64,000 nucleotides of DNA. It comes from Methanolobus halotolerans. GTDB taxonomy: Archaea > Halobacteriota > Methanosarcinia > Methanosarcinales > Methanosarcinaceae. This document shows positions 27,803 through 37,068 of the stretch, piece after piece. A program made the translations under genes and the position numbers. The stretch lies in NCBI RefSeq assembly GCF_004745425.1, contig NZ_PGGK01000005.1, forward strand, positions 159,425 through 223,424. Reading direction: 5' to 3'. Positions within the stretch are counted from its first letter, which is position 1. Every line of letters begins with the position of its first letter. A model generated the notes under the pieces. The model had not been told where the DNA came from. It saw only the letters and a list, made by a program, of their open reading frames with translations, and searched no databases.

Positions 27803-28429
27803 ATGTTTGATGATCGCAGGGATGCCGGTATAAAACTTGCAGAATCCCTGGATAAGTACAGAGAAAGTAAAGCACTGGTACTTGCCATCCCCAGGGGCGG
27901 AGTGGAGGTTGGCTGCCAGGTAGCTGCCTACCTGGATGCGGATTTTTCTTTGCTGATCACAAGGAAACTTCCGTTTCCCGATAACCCGGAAGCAGGATTC
28001 GGGGCAATTGCAGAAGATGGTAGTTTATTTCTTTTCAGAGATGCCACAATGTGGCTGTCACAGGATCTGATAGACAGGATCGTGGAAGAGCAGTCTGCAG
28101 AGATCCGGAGAAGAATAGGGATCCTGAGAAAAGGCAAACCTTTGCCGGAAATAAGAGACAGGACTGTCATACTGGTTGATGACGGGCTTGCTATGGGTTC
28201 TACTATGAGGGCTTCCATCATGCTATGCAAGAAGGAAAAAGCCGCAATGATCGTTGTCGCAGTCCCGGTTGCAGGGAGGGAGGTTGCTGAAGACATCGGA
28301 AAAATGGTCGATGATCTAGTGGTGCTTGATACACCCGGGAACTTCATGGCCGTTGCCCAGGTTTATAGGAACTGGTATGATGTTTCTGATAAAGAAGTAC
28401 TGGAGATAATGGAAAAAGGTTGTTTGTGA
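27803..28429 (+). CDS. Phosphoribosyltransferase-family protein (second copy)
   Basis: 208 residues. PRPP-binding motif VILVDDGLAMGSTMRAS near 113-129 and PP-loop LAIPRGGVEVG near residue 30. It is a diverged paralogue of the protein at 25469-26140 (similar DDGLA(T/M)G(A/S)TM core, same length and same RD.AGIKLAE start) but has no hydrolase partner. It follows the cupredoxin by 50 bases, with AACTGGAGGTATAA upstream giving a strong ribosome binding site. Substrate unknown. Confidence 0.85.
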   Translation: MFDDRRDAGIKLAESLDKYRESKALVLAIPRGGVEVGCQVAAYLDADFSLLITRKLPFPDNPEAGFGAIAEDGSLFLFRDATMWLSQDLIDRIVEEQSAEIRRRIGILRKGKPLPEIRDRTVILVDDGLAMGSTMRASIMLCKKEKAAMIVVAVPVAGREVAEDIGKMVDDLVVLDTPGNFMAVAQVYRNWYDVSDKEVLEIMEKGCL

Positions 28430-28503
28430 AACTTTATTCAGAAAAAAATGATCAGTAACGCAAAAACTCAGAACTATACAAAAAGAAAAAGAGATAGTGA
28501 CCA

Positions 28504-30627
28504 TCAGGCCAAAATCTCTTTCCTGACCTTTTTCTTCAACGGAGTTGAAGTTGCAGGTTCATGCGTGGTTGTTGACTGTTCTTCCAGAGTGAACTTAGAG
28601 ATCATCTGCTGCATGGATGCAGCCATATCCGCAAGTTCATGAGCACTTTCTGCAAGTTCGTTCATCGAGGCAGTTTGCTGCTCGACTCCTGCTGAAGCTT
28701 CCTCTGTTCCTGCGGCAGCTTCCTGTGAAATAGCTGCCACCTCATCCATAGATGAAGTTATCTCTTCAATAGAGGCGGATTGTTCCTGGGCTGCAGCTGC
28801 TATGTTCTGTGCCATTTCAGCTACCTTGCTGCTCTCTACAACGATGTTCTTTACAGCCAGGACTGTTGTGTTAAGTGCGTTGACACCGGCACCTACTGTT
28901 TCAGTACCACTTTCCATTGACTCGACCGCATCCCTGGTACCTTCCTGTATCTCATGGATCAGTTGTGCTATATCCTTGGCAGCACTGCCAGAATCTTCGG
29001 CAAGCTTTCGGACCTCATCAGCCACAACTGCGAAACCACGGCCGTGTTCTCCTGCCCTGGCTGCCTCGATAGCAGCATTTAGTGCAAGTAGATTAGTCTG
29101 ATCTGCAATACTTGTTATCAGGCTCACAATCTCTCCGATCTGTCTTGACTTTCCTTCAAGTTCTGTAATTGCAGAGGCTGAACTGTCAGTTGCTCTCTTG
29201 ATATCATCCATCTGCTTCAACATTTCTTCAGATTCATTCCCTACCTTGTGGATAAGTTCACTTGTAACACTTGCAGTTTCGGCCGCATGTTGTGCATTGG
29301 AGGCAATGTCCTGAACATTGGAAGTCATATCTGACATAGCATGTGCAACTTCCTCTGTCTTGGAAGACTGGTCCTGTGCACCTTTTGATATCTCACCGAC
29401 TGTAAGGGATATCTGATTGGATGCAGCGGTCACCTCTTCTATAGAGGAGGATATCTCCTGGGATGTTGCAGCTACATTGTTTGCGTTTTTACTTACCATG
29501 CTAATTATATCAGTAAGAGTATCCAGTATACCATTCAAGCCCCTGGGTATCGCCTTGAAGTCCACACCAACATCAGTATCGGCCCGTGTGTTGATCTTAC
29601 CTTCCAGAGCGTCGGAGGAGATCTTATCGAAATCGTCGACGATGTTCTGGATACCACCTGATATCGACCTACTGATAAGCAGTGCAAAGGCAGAACCAAG
29701 GACAATAAAGATCAGAACAGCGGTCATGATACCATTCTTTATGGCAACCACAGGAGCTTCGAACTCATCCATATAGGTTCCGGATACTATTATCCAGTCT
29801 TTGGGCTCATAGTAAGTGTAGCTCATCATCTTGTCGCGTCCTTCCCATTCATAAATGATATCACCGTTCTTGTTTGCACTTATCTCTCTGGCGAAATCAT
29901 TAGCATAAATATTATCTCCTTCTATGGTAGGGTGGATGATGAGGTCACCCGTGGAATCCATTACGTACATATACCCGGTTTCACCAAATGAAACTGTTCC
30001 CATTTGCTCCTTGATCTGCGACCTGTATACCTCTTCAGGGATGCCAACTCCAAGAATACCTATTATCCTGCCGTTACTGTCTTTTATCGGATCATAGGCA
30101 GTCATATACCACTCACCAAGAACATCTGCCCTGCCAGTATATGTCTGGCCGCCCCTCACAACTGAGTTATAAACCTCCGGAGAGACCGTAGTTCCGATAG
30201 CACGGCTTCCATCCGCGTTTCGCGTTGTGGTTGATATGCGGATTGCAGAACCATCCTTTACCTGGAATACACTGACACTCCCATCGATCTTACTTTCTAT
30301 AGTATCCACAAGCTTGAAGTCACTATTAAGGATAAGATCTCCTACTACCAGCTTTCCGTCAACTATTTTGGGATCGGCAATTGAATAGAACTCTATACGG
30401 GCAGTATCGATCTGCGACTGCAGACTTTGCTGTGCAATAGTGAAGGTAGTGTCAATATAATCCTTTTCCATCTTCACTTGCTCATCTAATCGTTCATTGA
30501 GCTGAGTATGGATAGCATCCGAAGTCTGACCGTAGGCGTAGAGACCCACCACTGTAACAGGTATTATTGTCAGGATCAGTGCTAAAGCAATTATCTGACG
30601 ACTGATTGGTATGTTTTTAAGATTCAT
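28504..30627 (-). CDS. Methyl-accepting chemotaxis protein with Cache sensor domain
   Basis: 707 residues from the ATG at 30627, five bases after GAGGTG. TM1 (about 10-31), a large extracellular double-Cache-type domain (about 35-285, including the [17 protein letters not shown] and [17 protein letters not shown] motifs), TM2 (about 295-318), a HAMP region, and a long signalling coiled coil with the conserved hairpin tip [22 protein letters not shown]. It would sense a small ligand and control CheA. CheW lies nearby at 35299-35775, but no CheA, CheY or archaellum gene is in the window, so it serves a chemotaxis or other Che-type system encoded elsewhere. Confidence 0.95.
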   Translation of the reverse strand: MNLKNIPISRQIIALALILTIIPVTVVGLYAYGQTSDAIHTQLNERLDEQVKMEKDYIDTTFTIAQQSLQSQIDTARIEFYSIADPKIVDGKLVVGDLILNSDFKLVDTIESKIDGSVSVFQVKDGSAIRISTTTRNADGSRAIGTTVSPEVYNSVVRGGQTYTGRADVLGEWYMTAYDPIKDSNGRIIGILGVGIPEEVYRSQIKEQMGTVSFGETGYMYVMDSTGDLIIHPTIEGDNIYANDFAREISANKNGDIIYEWEGRDKMMSYTYYEPKDWIIVSGTYMDEFEAPVVAIKNGIMTAVLIFIVLGSAFALLISRSISGGIQNIVDDFDKISSDALEGKINTRADTDVGVDFKAIPRGLNGILDTLTDIISMVSKNANNVAATSQEISSSIEEVTAASNQISLTVGEISKGAQDQSSKTEEVAHAMSDMTSNVQDIASNAQHAAETASVTSELIHKVGNESEEMLKQMDDIKRATDSSASAITELEGKSRQIGEIVSLITSIADQTNLLALNAAIEAARAGEHGRGFAVVADEVRKLAEDSGSAAKDIAQLIHEIQEGTRDAVESMESGTETVGAGVNALNTTVLAVKNIVVESSKVAEMAQNIAAAAQEQSASIEEITSSMDEVAAISQEAAAGTEEASAGVEQQTASMNELAESAHELADMAASMQQMISKFTLEEQSTTTHEPATSTPLKKKVRKEILA

Positions 30628-30654
30628 TTTGCACCTCTGTACATCATAATTCAA

Positions 30655-31021
30655 ACTGTGTGATAATGTGTAACAGTAAAGTGCGATTTAATATATAACC
30701 TTATCAAATAAAATAATAATAGTATAGTATTTTAATTATTAAATTCTAAGCATAAAATTATCCAGGTGTTGCATAAACCACCACCTACAAAGGAAAGTCT
30801 TTTTAAGCTTCTCATATCACAATAGAATCTAATTAGTGTATCGTGTGACCGAATTCTCTGCTTCGGGCTCTTTATGTCTGATTTGTAATTATAAATCTCA
30901 CACCAGATAAGTCTTAAACTATGCTTTCCAGTATGATCATTGAATAGTTGATAGAAAAAAGTTGCAGGATGGAAATCCTGCTTTAAGTGCTTGTTTAAGC
31001 TTCAAAACGGAAATATCAGTT
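30655..31021. other. AT-rich intergenic region between MCP and dapL
   Basis: About 370 bases without an open frame, holding the MCP promoter (minus strand) and the dapL terminator described separately. The AT-rich block at 30690-30750 is the likely promoter/TATA region. Nothing else recognised. Confidence 0.4.
30953..30981 (-). terminator. Terminator of dapL
   Basis: GCAGGA (30964-30969) and TCCTGC (30976-30981) form a 6-bp GC-rich stem with a 6-base loop. Read on the minus strand the stem is followed by AACTTTTTTC, a stem plus U-tract just beyond the dapL stop codon. Confidence 0.65.
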
Positions 31022-32179
31022 TCAGATATCGAGCTTTGACATCCGGTCCACAGCTTCAGATAATCTTTCTACGGTCTGGGTCAGTGCAAAGCGTATGTAC
31101 CCCTCACCATACTTTCCGAAACCTACGCCTGGTGTTGCTACAATGCCCGCGTTTTCCAGCAGGAGCTTGGAGAAGCCGATGGAGTCATATCCGCTTGGTA
31201 CGGGTGCCCATATGTAGAAGGTAGCCTTGGGTGGTTTGACATCAATACCCATTTCATGAAGACCTTTAAGGAGAACGTTCCTTCTTTCAGTATAGGTGCT
31301 GTTCATATCGGCAACACACTGTTGTGAGTCAGAAAGAGCTGTAATGCCTGCCATCTGAATGGCATTGAAAGCTCCTGAATCGATATTGGACTTGACCTTA
31401 CCGAAACCGGCGATCATGTCTTTGTTACCCACAGCAAATCCAAGGCGCCATCCGGTCATGTTATAGGTCTTGGAAAGAGAGAAAAGTTCAATTCCTACTT
31501 CCTTTGCCCCGTCGACGCTCAGGAAACTTGGTGCCTTGTAACCATCATAAGTCATCTCCGAATATGCATTATCGTGTACAACTACGATATTGTTCTCCCT
31601 GGCGAACTGCACAACCTCTTCGAAGAATTTTGTGTCGGCTGTTGCAGATGTAGGATTGTTGGGATAATTAATGAACATAAGCTTCGACCTGCCAAGTACA
31701 TCATTTGGTATCGCATCAAGGTCAGGCAGGAAACCGTTCTCCTCAAGAAGAGGCATTATGTGAGGTTCTCCCCCTGCAAATTGTGTACCGATCTTGTAGA
31801 CCGGATACGCAGGGTCAGGGCAGAGAGCCACATCGCCCGGGTTAATGAAGGCAAGAGGTATATGCGCAACTCCTTCCTTTGAACCGATAAGTGTGAGTGT
31901 TTCTGAAGCAGGGTCGAGGTCCAATCCTCTGCTCTGCCTGCACCAGTCAGTAGCAGCCTTCCTGAAATCAAGCATGCCTGTATAGGAGGGATACCTGTGT
32001 GTAGAAGGGTCACGAACTGCCTGGCACATTGAATCCACAATATGCGCAGGAGTTGGCTGGTCAGGGTCACCTACTCCGAGATCTATCACATCCACACCTT
32101 TAGATCTCATTTTAGCTTTTGCTTCGTCTATAGTCGCAAACAAGTAAGGGGGTAGTGCATTTATCCTGTCAGAGTACAT
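31022..32179 (-). CDS. dapL: LL-diaminopimelate aminotransferase
   Basis: 385 residues from the ATG at 32179; GGTGA lies six bases upstream, so the longer open frame is not used. Fold-type I aminotransferase: the PLP lysine lies in [15 protein letters not shown], the N.P motif in [10 protein letters not shown], and the substrate-binding arginine near the C-terminus in GYIRFALT. The overall pattern ([22 protein letters not shown]) matches DapL, which converts tetrahydrodipicolinate directly to LL-diaminopimelate in lysine synthesis, the route of many methanogens. A broader aspartate-aminotransferase-like role cannot be excluded. Confidence 0.85.
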   Translation of the reverse strand: MYSDRINALPPYLFATIDEAKAKMRSKGVDVIDLGVGDPDQPTPAHIVDSMCQAVRDPSTHRYPSYTGMLDFRKAATDWCRQSRGLDLDPASETLTLIGSKEGVAHIPLAFINPGDVALCPDPAYPVYKIGTQFAGGEPHIMPLLEENGFLPDLDAIPNDVLGRSKLMFINYPNNPTSATADTKFFEEVVQFARENNIVVVHDNAYSEMTYDGYKAPSFLSVDGAKEVGIELFSLSKTYNMTGWRLGFAVGNKDMIAGFGKVKSNIDSGAFNAIQMAGITALSDSQQCVADMNSTYTERRNVLLKGLHEMGIDVKPPKATFYIWAPVPSGYDSIGFSKLLLENAGIVATPGVGFGKYGEGYIRFALTQTVERLSEAVDRMSKLDI

Positions 32180-32350
32180 TATTTCACCTAAGATTTGGAC
32201 ATATTTCAATAGGTGATTCCATATATAACTTCCCCTATTACATTGCACCTATCGGAAAAAGACTGAAACCGGGCTTTCTTCAAATCTTGTGCAGGAACGA
32301 AATGTATTAATAACTAAAATATAAATATAATTAATATAAAAATCAAATAG

Positions 32351-34237
32351 GTGTCTTTTATAAACAATCATGCAATGATGCTGCTCGAAAAAAGAGAAAA
32401 GGAATTAGAATGCATATATAGTATTTCAGATCTTTTTGATATGCATATCCCCCTGAAGTCTTTGCTCAGGGGAATCGTTAATCGCATCCCTTCTGCATGT
32501 AGCTGTTCTGAAGTTGCAGCAGCACGCATCACACTGGATGATGAAATTTACCAGACTACTAACTATGAGGATACTCCGTGGAAGATGTCTGTCGAAATAA
32601 CCGTTCATGGAAAGGTCCGGGGCTATCTGAAGCTTGTCTACCTTAAAGAGCATCCTGTTCAGGATGTCGGACCATTTCTTAAAGAAGAGAAAAAGTTGAT
32701 GGACGCCATCGTCTCTCGCCTTGGCAAAGTCCTTGAGAGAAGAAGTGTCGAAGATGCCCTGCTTGATTCCGAAAAAAGGTACAGGGTCATCTTCGAATCA
32801 TCCCCTCTTGGAATCTTTATTGACAAGAATGGGATAATAACCCATTGCAATAGGAGCTTCTTGAAAATATTCGGATTGCCGCGTGAAGATATAATAGGAG
32901 CAGAGATAACTGATTTTGTGAATGATGAAAAGCTTGAAAAAGTTCTCTTCAGGTCCGACCAGGAAATCATGCCATATTACGAGACAGAATACTCGGTCCG
33001 AATAGCAGGCAAGCCCGTGTATCTCAGATCTTACTACGTCCCTCACAGGTCATCGAAAACCACCCTTGAAGGTGGTGTCTGCCTGATTGCCGATATTACC
33101 AAGAGTAAACAATCAGAAGATGCATTGCAGCAACAAAAAGAGCTACTTACAAGCACTTTCAATGCATTACAGGACCTGATAGTCGTCGTGGACAGAGAGC
33201 TTAATGTAGTTACAAGTAACTGGAAAAGTGAGAAGTTCATCACTCCCGAAGAGAGAGAGTTCCATCCACATTGTTATGAATGTTTCATGCACCGCGATGA
33301 GCCCTGTGACCCATGTCATGTAAAAGAGGTTTTTTCCACCGGGAATGTTACCGAAACTGAATATACGAGCCCTGTAGACGGGAAGACCCGGGAGTATCGA
33401 GTGTTCCCGGTCCTTGGTAAAAATAACGATATAGTGATGGCTGTGGAGCATATACGCGACATTACCGAGCGTAAGAGTACTGAAACAGCCCTGCAGAAAT
33501 CCACGGAAGAACTAGCCAGGGCATATGAAGAACTCCAGTCTCTTGACAAGCTCAAAGATGAGTTCCTTTCAAACCTGAGACATGAGCTCAATACCCCGCT
33601 CACTACTATCAGGGGCTACAGTGAATTACTACAGGAAGGCATGTTCGGTCAATTGAACCCTGAGCAGGAAAATGCCATAAATAAAGTTGTTAACAAGTCT
33701 AAACGCCTGCATAGCCTGCTTGATTCCCTCCTATTTGCCAGCACTTCACAGGGTGGAAGGGTTAAATATAATTTTGAAAAGATAATGTTGTCCGATTCTG
33801 TGCTGTCTGCCATGGGAGAGATGTCTGAACATGCAAAGGAGAAAAGTATCTCTTTGAACTTCAACTTACCAACGGACGCCATTTTAACAAAGGCTGATGC
33901 CGATTACCTTCCAAGGGTCTTTGTGAATCTAGTAGAGAATGCAATAAAGTTCACCCCCAGAGAAGGAACTATAAATCTGTCAGCTTTTAGGGAGAATGGG
34001 AATCTGCATGCGATTGTGGAAGATGATGGCATCGGTATTGCCGAACATGACTTGCCTGATCTTTTCCAGAAATTCCACCAGATAGACAGTTCATCCACCA
34101 GGAACTACGGTGGCAATGGTCTTGGTCTATACATATCAAAAGTAATAATAGAGGACCATGGTGGAAAAATATGGATTGAAAGTGAGGAAGGTGTTGGTAC
34201 AAAAGTACATGTAACACTTCCTGCTATTGATCAATAG
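32351..34237 (+). CDS. Cytoplasmic PAS-domain sensor histidine kinase
   Basis: About 628 residues if the GTG at 32351 is used; ATG codons at 32375 and 32378 are alternatives, and none has a clear ribosome binding site. No membrane helices. An N-terminal GAF-like region (about 20-130) precedes two PAS domains (about 140-255 and 265-370; the second includes CYECFMHRDEPCDPCH, a cysteine cluster that might bind metal or sense redox). HisKA has the H-box NLRHELNTPLTT and a HATPase follows with DDGIGI and GNGLGLYISK. No receiver domain. An orphan cytoplasmic kinase, probably redox or ligand sensing. Confidence 0.9.
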   Translation: MSFINNHAMMLLEKREKELECIYSISDLFDMHIPLKSLLRGIVNRIPSACSCSEVAAARITLDDEIYQTTNYEDTPWKMSVEITVHGKVRGYLKLVYLKEHPVQDVGPFLKEEKKLMDAIVSRLGKVLERRSVEDALLDSEKRYRVIFESSPLGIFIDKNGIITHCNRSFLKIFGLPREDIIGAEITDFVNDEKLEKVLFRSDQEIMPYYETEYSVRIAGKPVYLRSYYVPHRSSKTTLEGGVCLIADITKSKQSEDALQQQKELLTSTFNALQDLIVVVDRELNVVTSNWKSEKFITPEEREFHPHCYECFMHRDEPCDPCHVKEVFSTGNVTETEYTSPVDGKTREYRVFPVLGKNNDIVMAVEHIRDITERKSTETALQKSTEELARAYEELQSLDKLKDEFLSNLRHELNTPLTTIRGYSELLQEGMFGQLNPEQENAINKVVNKSKRLHSLLDSLLFASTSQGGRVKYNFEKIMLSDSVLSAMGEMSEHAKEKSISLNFNLPTDAILTKADADYLPRVFVNLVENAIKFTPREGTINLSAFRENGNLHAIVEDDGIGIAEHDLPDLFQKFHQIDSSSTRNYGGNGLGLYISKVIIEDHGGKIWIESEEGVGTKVHVTLPAIDQ

Positions 34238-34247
34238 ACCTTAATTC

Positions 34248-35096
34248 TCACTTCTCGACCTGTTCGAGTTCTGAACCTGTATCCTTTGTAAGATCCGAAT
34301 CCAGAAACTCATTGCTTTTGGGAAGTTCCATAAAGAACCTGTGCGTATTGTCTATACCGACCGTTCCTTCAGTTATACCGAACTCGAGAACATGCCCGCC
34401 TGCGGTCCTGTCTTCAGTTATGAAGTGAAGATGATATCCAGGCACGTTTATACCTTCAACATACGAGGGCAGCCAGTAACCTACAATTACTCCGTTAACC
34501 TGTTCTAATTCGAATGTAGGCTGGTCCTTTGTGACTTCCACCAGTTTGGGATATGGCTTTTCCTGTTTCGGAACACTCCTTGTCCTGACATAATCGAATG
34601 TTCCGTTGATCTTGATGGCATACATGATATTCCTGTTAGGCATCAATGCTGCAAGATAATCTTCTGTCTGAGATCGGTTCATAGGTTCAGTGATAAGATC
34701 CTCTGTATCCGCATCGAAAAAAGTTACCGCAGCAAAGGGTGTGGTCATGGAATCATTCACAGGATAGGCAATACCATCGTCTTTTATCTGGTATACTATA
34801 CCATCCAGCTCTATCATCTCACCGTCCAGACCTGAAAAGGTCCCTATCCCGAAATCCCCGTGCTGCTTTAGAGACTCATAGTCTGTTTCGCCATCATATA
34901 CCCCTTCAAGTAAGGCATTTATCGTGGAAACCTGGTACAGTATATCGTTTGAACTATACAGGGTCAAAGCACTTTCTGCTTGCTGCCCAGTAACGTTTTC
35001 AGAAATGCCACCTGATTCTGCTTCATCGATACATCCGGTGACCAATGTAAATATGACCGACAGACATATCGCAAAAATGATTATATTCTTTCTCAT
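34248..35096 (-). CDS. budA: Alpha-acetolactate decarboxylase, exported lipoprotein
   Basis: About 282 residues from the ATG at 35096. The N-terminus is a lipoprotein signal ending LVTGC (Cys22). The enzyme domain matches BudA/AlsD: LYSSNDILYQVSTINALLEGVYDG at the start, HGDFGIGTF, and the zinc-site segment PGYHLHFI followed by GGHVLEF. The enzyme converts acetolactate to acetoin; the lipobox puts it on the outside of the membrane. No acetolactate synthase or butanediol dehydrogenase is nearby. The identity is secure, the role of an extracellular copy unclear. Confidence 0.92.
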   Translation of the reverse strand: MRKNIIIFAICLSVIFTLVTGCIDEAESGGISENVTGQQAESALTLYSSNDILYQVSTINALLEGVYDGETDYESLKQHGDFGIGTFSGLDGEMIELDGIVYQIKDDGIAYPVNDSMTTPFAAVTFFDADTEDLITEPMNRSQTEDYLAALMPNRNIMYAIKINGTFDYVRTRSVPKQEKPYPKLVEVTKDQPTFELEQVNGVIVGYWLPSYVEGINVPGYHLHFITEDRTAGGHVLEFGITEGTVGIDNTHRFFMELPKSNEFLDSDLTKDTGSELEQVEK

Positions 35097-35274
35097 AGTC
35101 ATCCCCGTATTCGATTAATAATTAATTCCAATGGATCTTCCCGCAAAAAAGTAAAAGTTCTTTTAGAGCTTCAATGCAAATGCACATATCCGGGAATTCT
35201 GCCCGTATATAGGTAAATAATGAGCAAAACGGCTATTGCGTCATTTGCCAGCTACTCATGCATCCTGCCGGAGT

Positions 35275-35299
35275 AGAAGGTTCGCGGGAAAAACCTTCT
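35275..35299 (-). terminator. Hairpin at the 3' end of cheW
   Basis: AGAAGGTT (35275-35282) and AACCTTCT (35292-35299) are an 8-bp inverted repeat, flanked by a further CTGCC/GGCAG pair (about 35265 and 35301). The right arm overlaps the cheW stop region. No long U-tract follows, so it is a possible terminator or RNA-stabilising hairpin. Confidence 0.4.
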
Positions 35300-35775
35300 C
35301 AGGCAGCAGTCTCGTTTATGATATTCTCAAGATCGAGAAGTATTAACAACCTCTCATCCATTTTTCCAACGCCTTTGAGATAAGCTGCGTTGATCTTCTG
35401 CATGATAATCTCAGGTGTGGGATCGACATTTGTGGCAAGCAGTCTGATCACTTCACTGACAGAGTCAACGACCATTCCGATTATCGTACCCTCAACATCT
35501 ACAACTATAATCCGGGATTCATCGGTAATCTCCTTTGCCGGAAGGCCGAATCTCCTGTCCAGATCCATTACAACAATGATCTTACCACGCAGGTTGATAA
35601 CACCCTTAATGTAGTCAGGAGATCTGGGTATGCGCGTTATTTCAGGAAGCCGGATGATCTCCTGTACCTTCATAATGTCAACACCGAATTCCTCCAGCCC
35701 CAGATTAAAAATTACAAGCTGGATTAATTCGTTTGTATTAACATGTTCCTGGAATTTATTAATGTCATTTTCCAT
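35299..35775 (-). CDS. cheW: Chemotaxis coupling protein CheW
   Basis: 158 residues from the ATG at 35775, with GAGGATC upstream. A complete CheW fold: LIQLVIFNLGLEEFGVDI, the conserved VQEIIRLPEITRIPRSPDYIKGVINLRGKIIVVMDL segment, and GMVVDSVSEVI. It couples chemoreceptors to the kinase CheA. The only receptor here is the MCP at 28504-30627, seven kilobases away on the same strand. Monocistronic. Confidence 0.95.
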   Translation of the reverse strand: MENDINKFQEHVNTNELIQLVIFNLGLEEFGVDIMKVQEIIRLPEITRIPRSPDYIKGVINLRGKIIVVMDLDRRFGLPAKEITDESRIIVVDVEGTIIGMVVDSVSEVIRLLATNVDPTPEIIMQKINAAYLKGVGKMDERLLILLDLENIINETAA

Positions 35776-36028
35776 ATTGATCCTCAACTGAAAAGCGATT
35801 ATGATAGTACTGATGTGATATAATATTAATAATATATTATTAAATTAGTATATATAGTTTCGCTAATAGGAACTGCAAAGATCATAGCAACCGAAATCAG
35901 AGATAATCAGCAACCCAGAAAGTAAAAAAGCAGTTGCAAATAAAAGGACTGATATATAATACGGGCATATGAATCGCATCAAAATATAAATAACTCACTA
36001 AGGCTGTTCTCAAAAAAGGAATATAAGC

Positions 36029-36799
36029 ATGGATGCCAAAAATATTGTGGACCAGAAGATCTTCTGGCTGTTGTTTATGGCAGCAGAATTCTCAATGATA
36101 GCAGCCGTACCATATGCAGTCTCTATTTCCGGAGATGCGATATACGACTTTGGCGTTTCTCTCCCGATGATACTGGCAACCCAGTTTGCTCAGGGAACAG
36201 GGCTTTTGATCGTATCCATTTTAACAGGCATCTTCCTCGGGAAAAAAATTGGTTTGGGGACACCAGTACTTGAATCCCTGTTTGAAGGCAGGGGTTTGCC
36301 TGCCAGCTTTCATTCTACCGTGAAATTATCGGTGATCCTTGGTGTCTTTGCAGGCACTCTCATCTTTGTAACGGACAGATTCGTTTTTTCCATTTTTGTC
36401 GAACCTTTGACCGTGTTCCTGGCATCACCTCTTCTGTGGCAGAGATTTTTATACTCATTCTATGCAGGTATCGTGGAGGAGATTATCCTGAGATTCTTCC
36501 TTGTAACCCTTCTGATATGGATCTCATGGAAGATCAAAAGGACTTCAGAGAACCTACCCACGAACACTGGTGTCTGGCTATCCGTACTTATCACGAGTCT
36601 CCTTTATAGTATAGGCTACATTTCATCCCTATCCGCATCAGAATACCCTGATCTGATGCTCACCCTGGGAATCACAGTCCTGAGCCTGATCACCGGGAGT
36701 ATATTCGGCTGGCTCTATTGGAAAAAAGGACTGGAAGCATCGATCATTGCCAACCTTACGGCTTCTCTGACCATGCTGGTTGTGCTTGGTTCTCTGTAA
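36029..36799 (+). CDS. CPBP (CAAX protease/bacteriocin-processing) family membrane protein, probably catalytically degenerate
   Basis: 256 residues with about seven hydrophobic helices. The first CPBP motif EExxxR is intact (Glu150-Glu151, Arg155 in VEEIILR). The second motif, usually FxxxH, and the third, usually HxxxN/D, have lost their histidines: the matching positions read LLYSIGYI and ASIIANLT. Intramembrane CPBP glutamic proteases rely on these residues, so activity is doubtful and the protein may have become a binding or transport protein. Isolated gene between cheW and argH. Confidence 0.7.
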   Translation: MDAKNIVDQKIFWLLFMAAEFSMIAAVPYAVSISGDAIYDFGVSLPMILATQFAQGTGLLIVSILTGIFLGKKIGLGTPVLESLFEGRGLPASFHSTVKLSVILGVFAGTLIFVTDRFVFSIFVEPLTVFLASPLLWQRFLYSFYAGIVEEIILRFFLVTLLIWISWKIKRTSENLPTNTGVWLSVLITSLLYSIGYISSLSASEYPDLMLTLGITVLSLITGSIFGWLYWKKGLEASIIANLTASLTMLVVLGSL

Positions 36800-37068
36800 T
36801 GCCCGTGGTTGTGTGGCCTTAACAGTTGAGTTTAATCTCAGGGAATACTGAAATTCTGATAACGGAGTACATTTTCACCGCTGCGGGATTTTTCGGATAG
36901 TTTTTCCAACATCTTATTTGATTTACCTGTCCGCAGTTGATCTCCTGAACAAAAAAGTTCACTGAGGGCTGAAATTACAAAACCGATTCTTATTTATGTA
37001 TTCAAGCCATACCACGCTACAAAATCAAGGTCACTTTTAATATTATATTTAAACTAACGAGGATTCAC

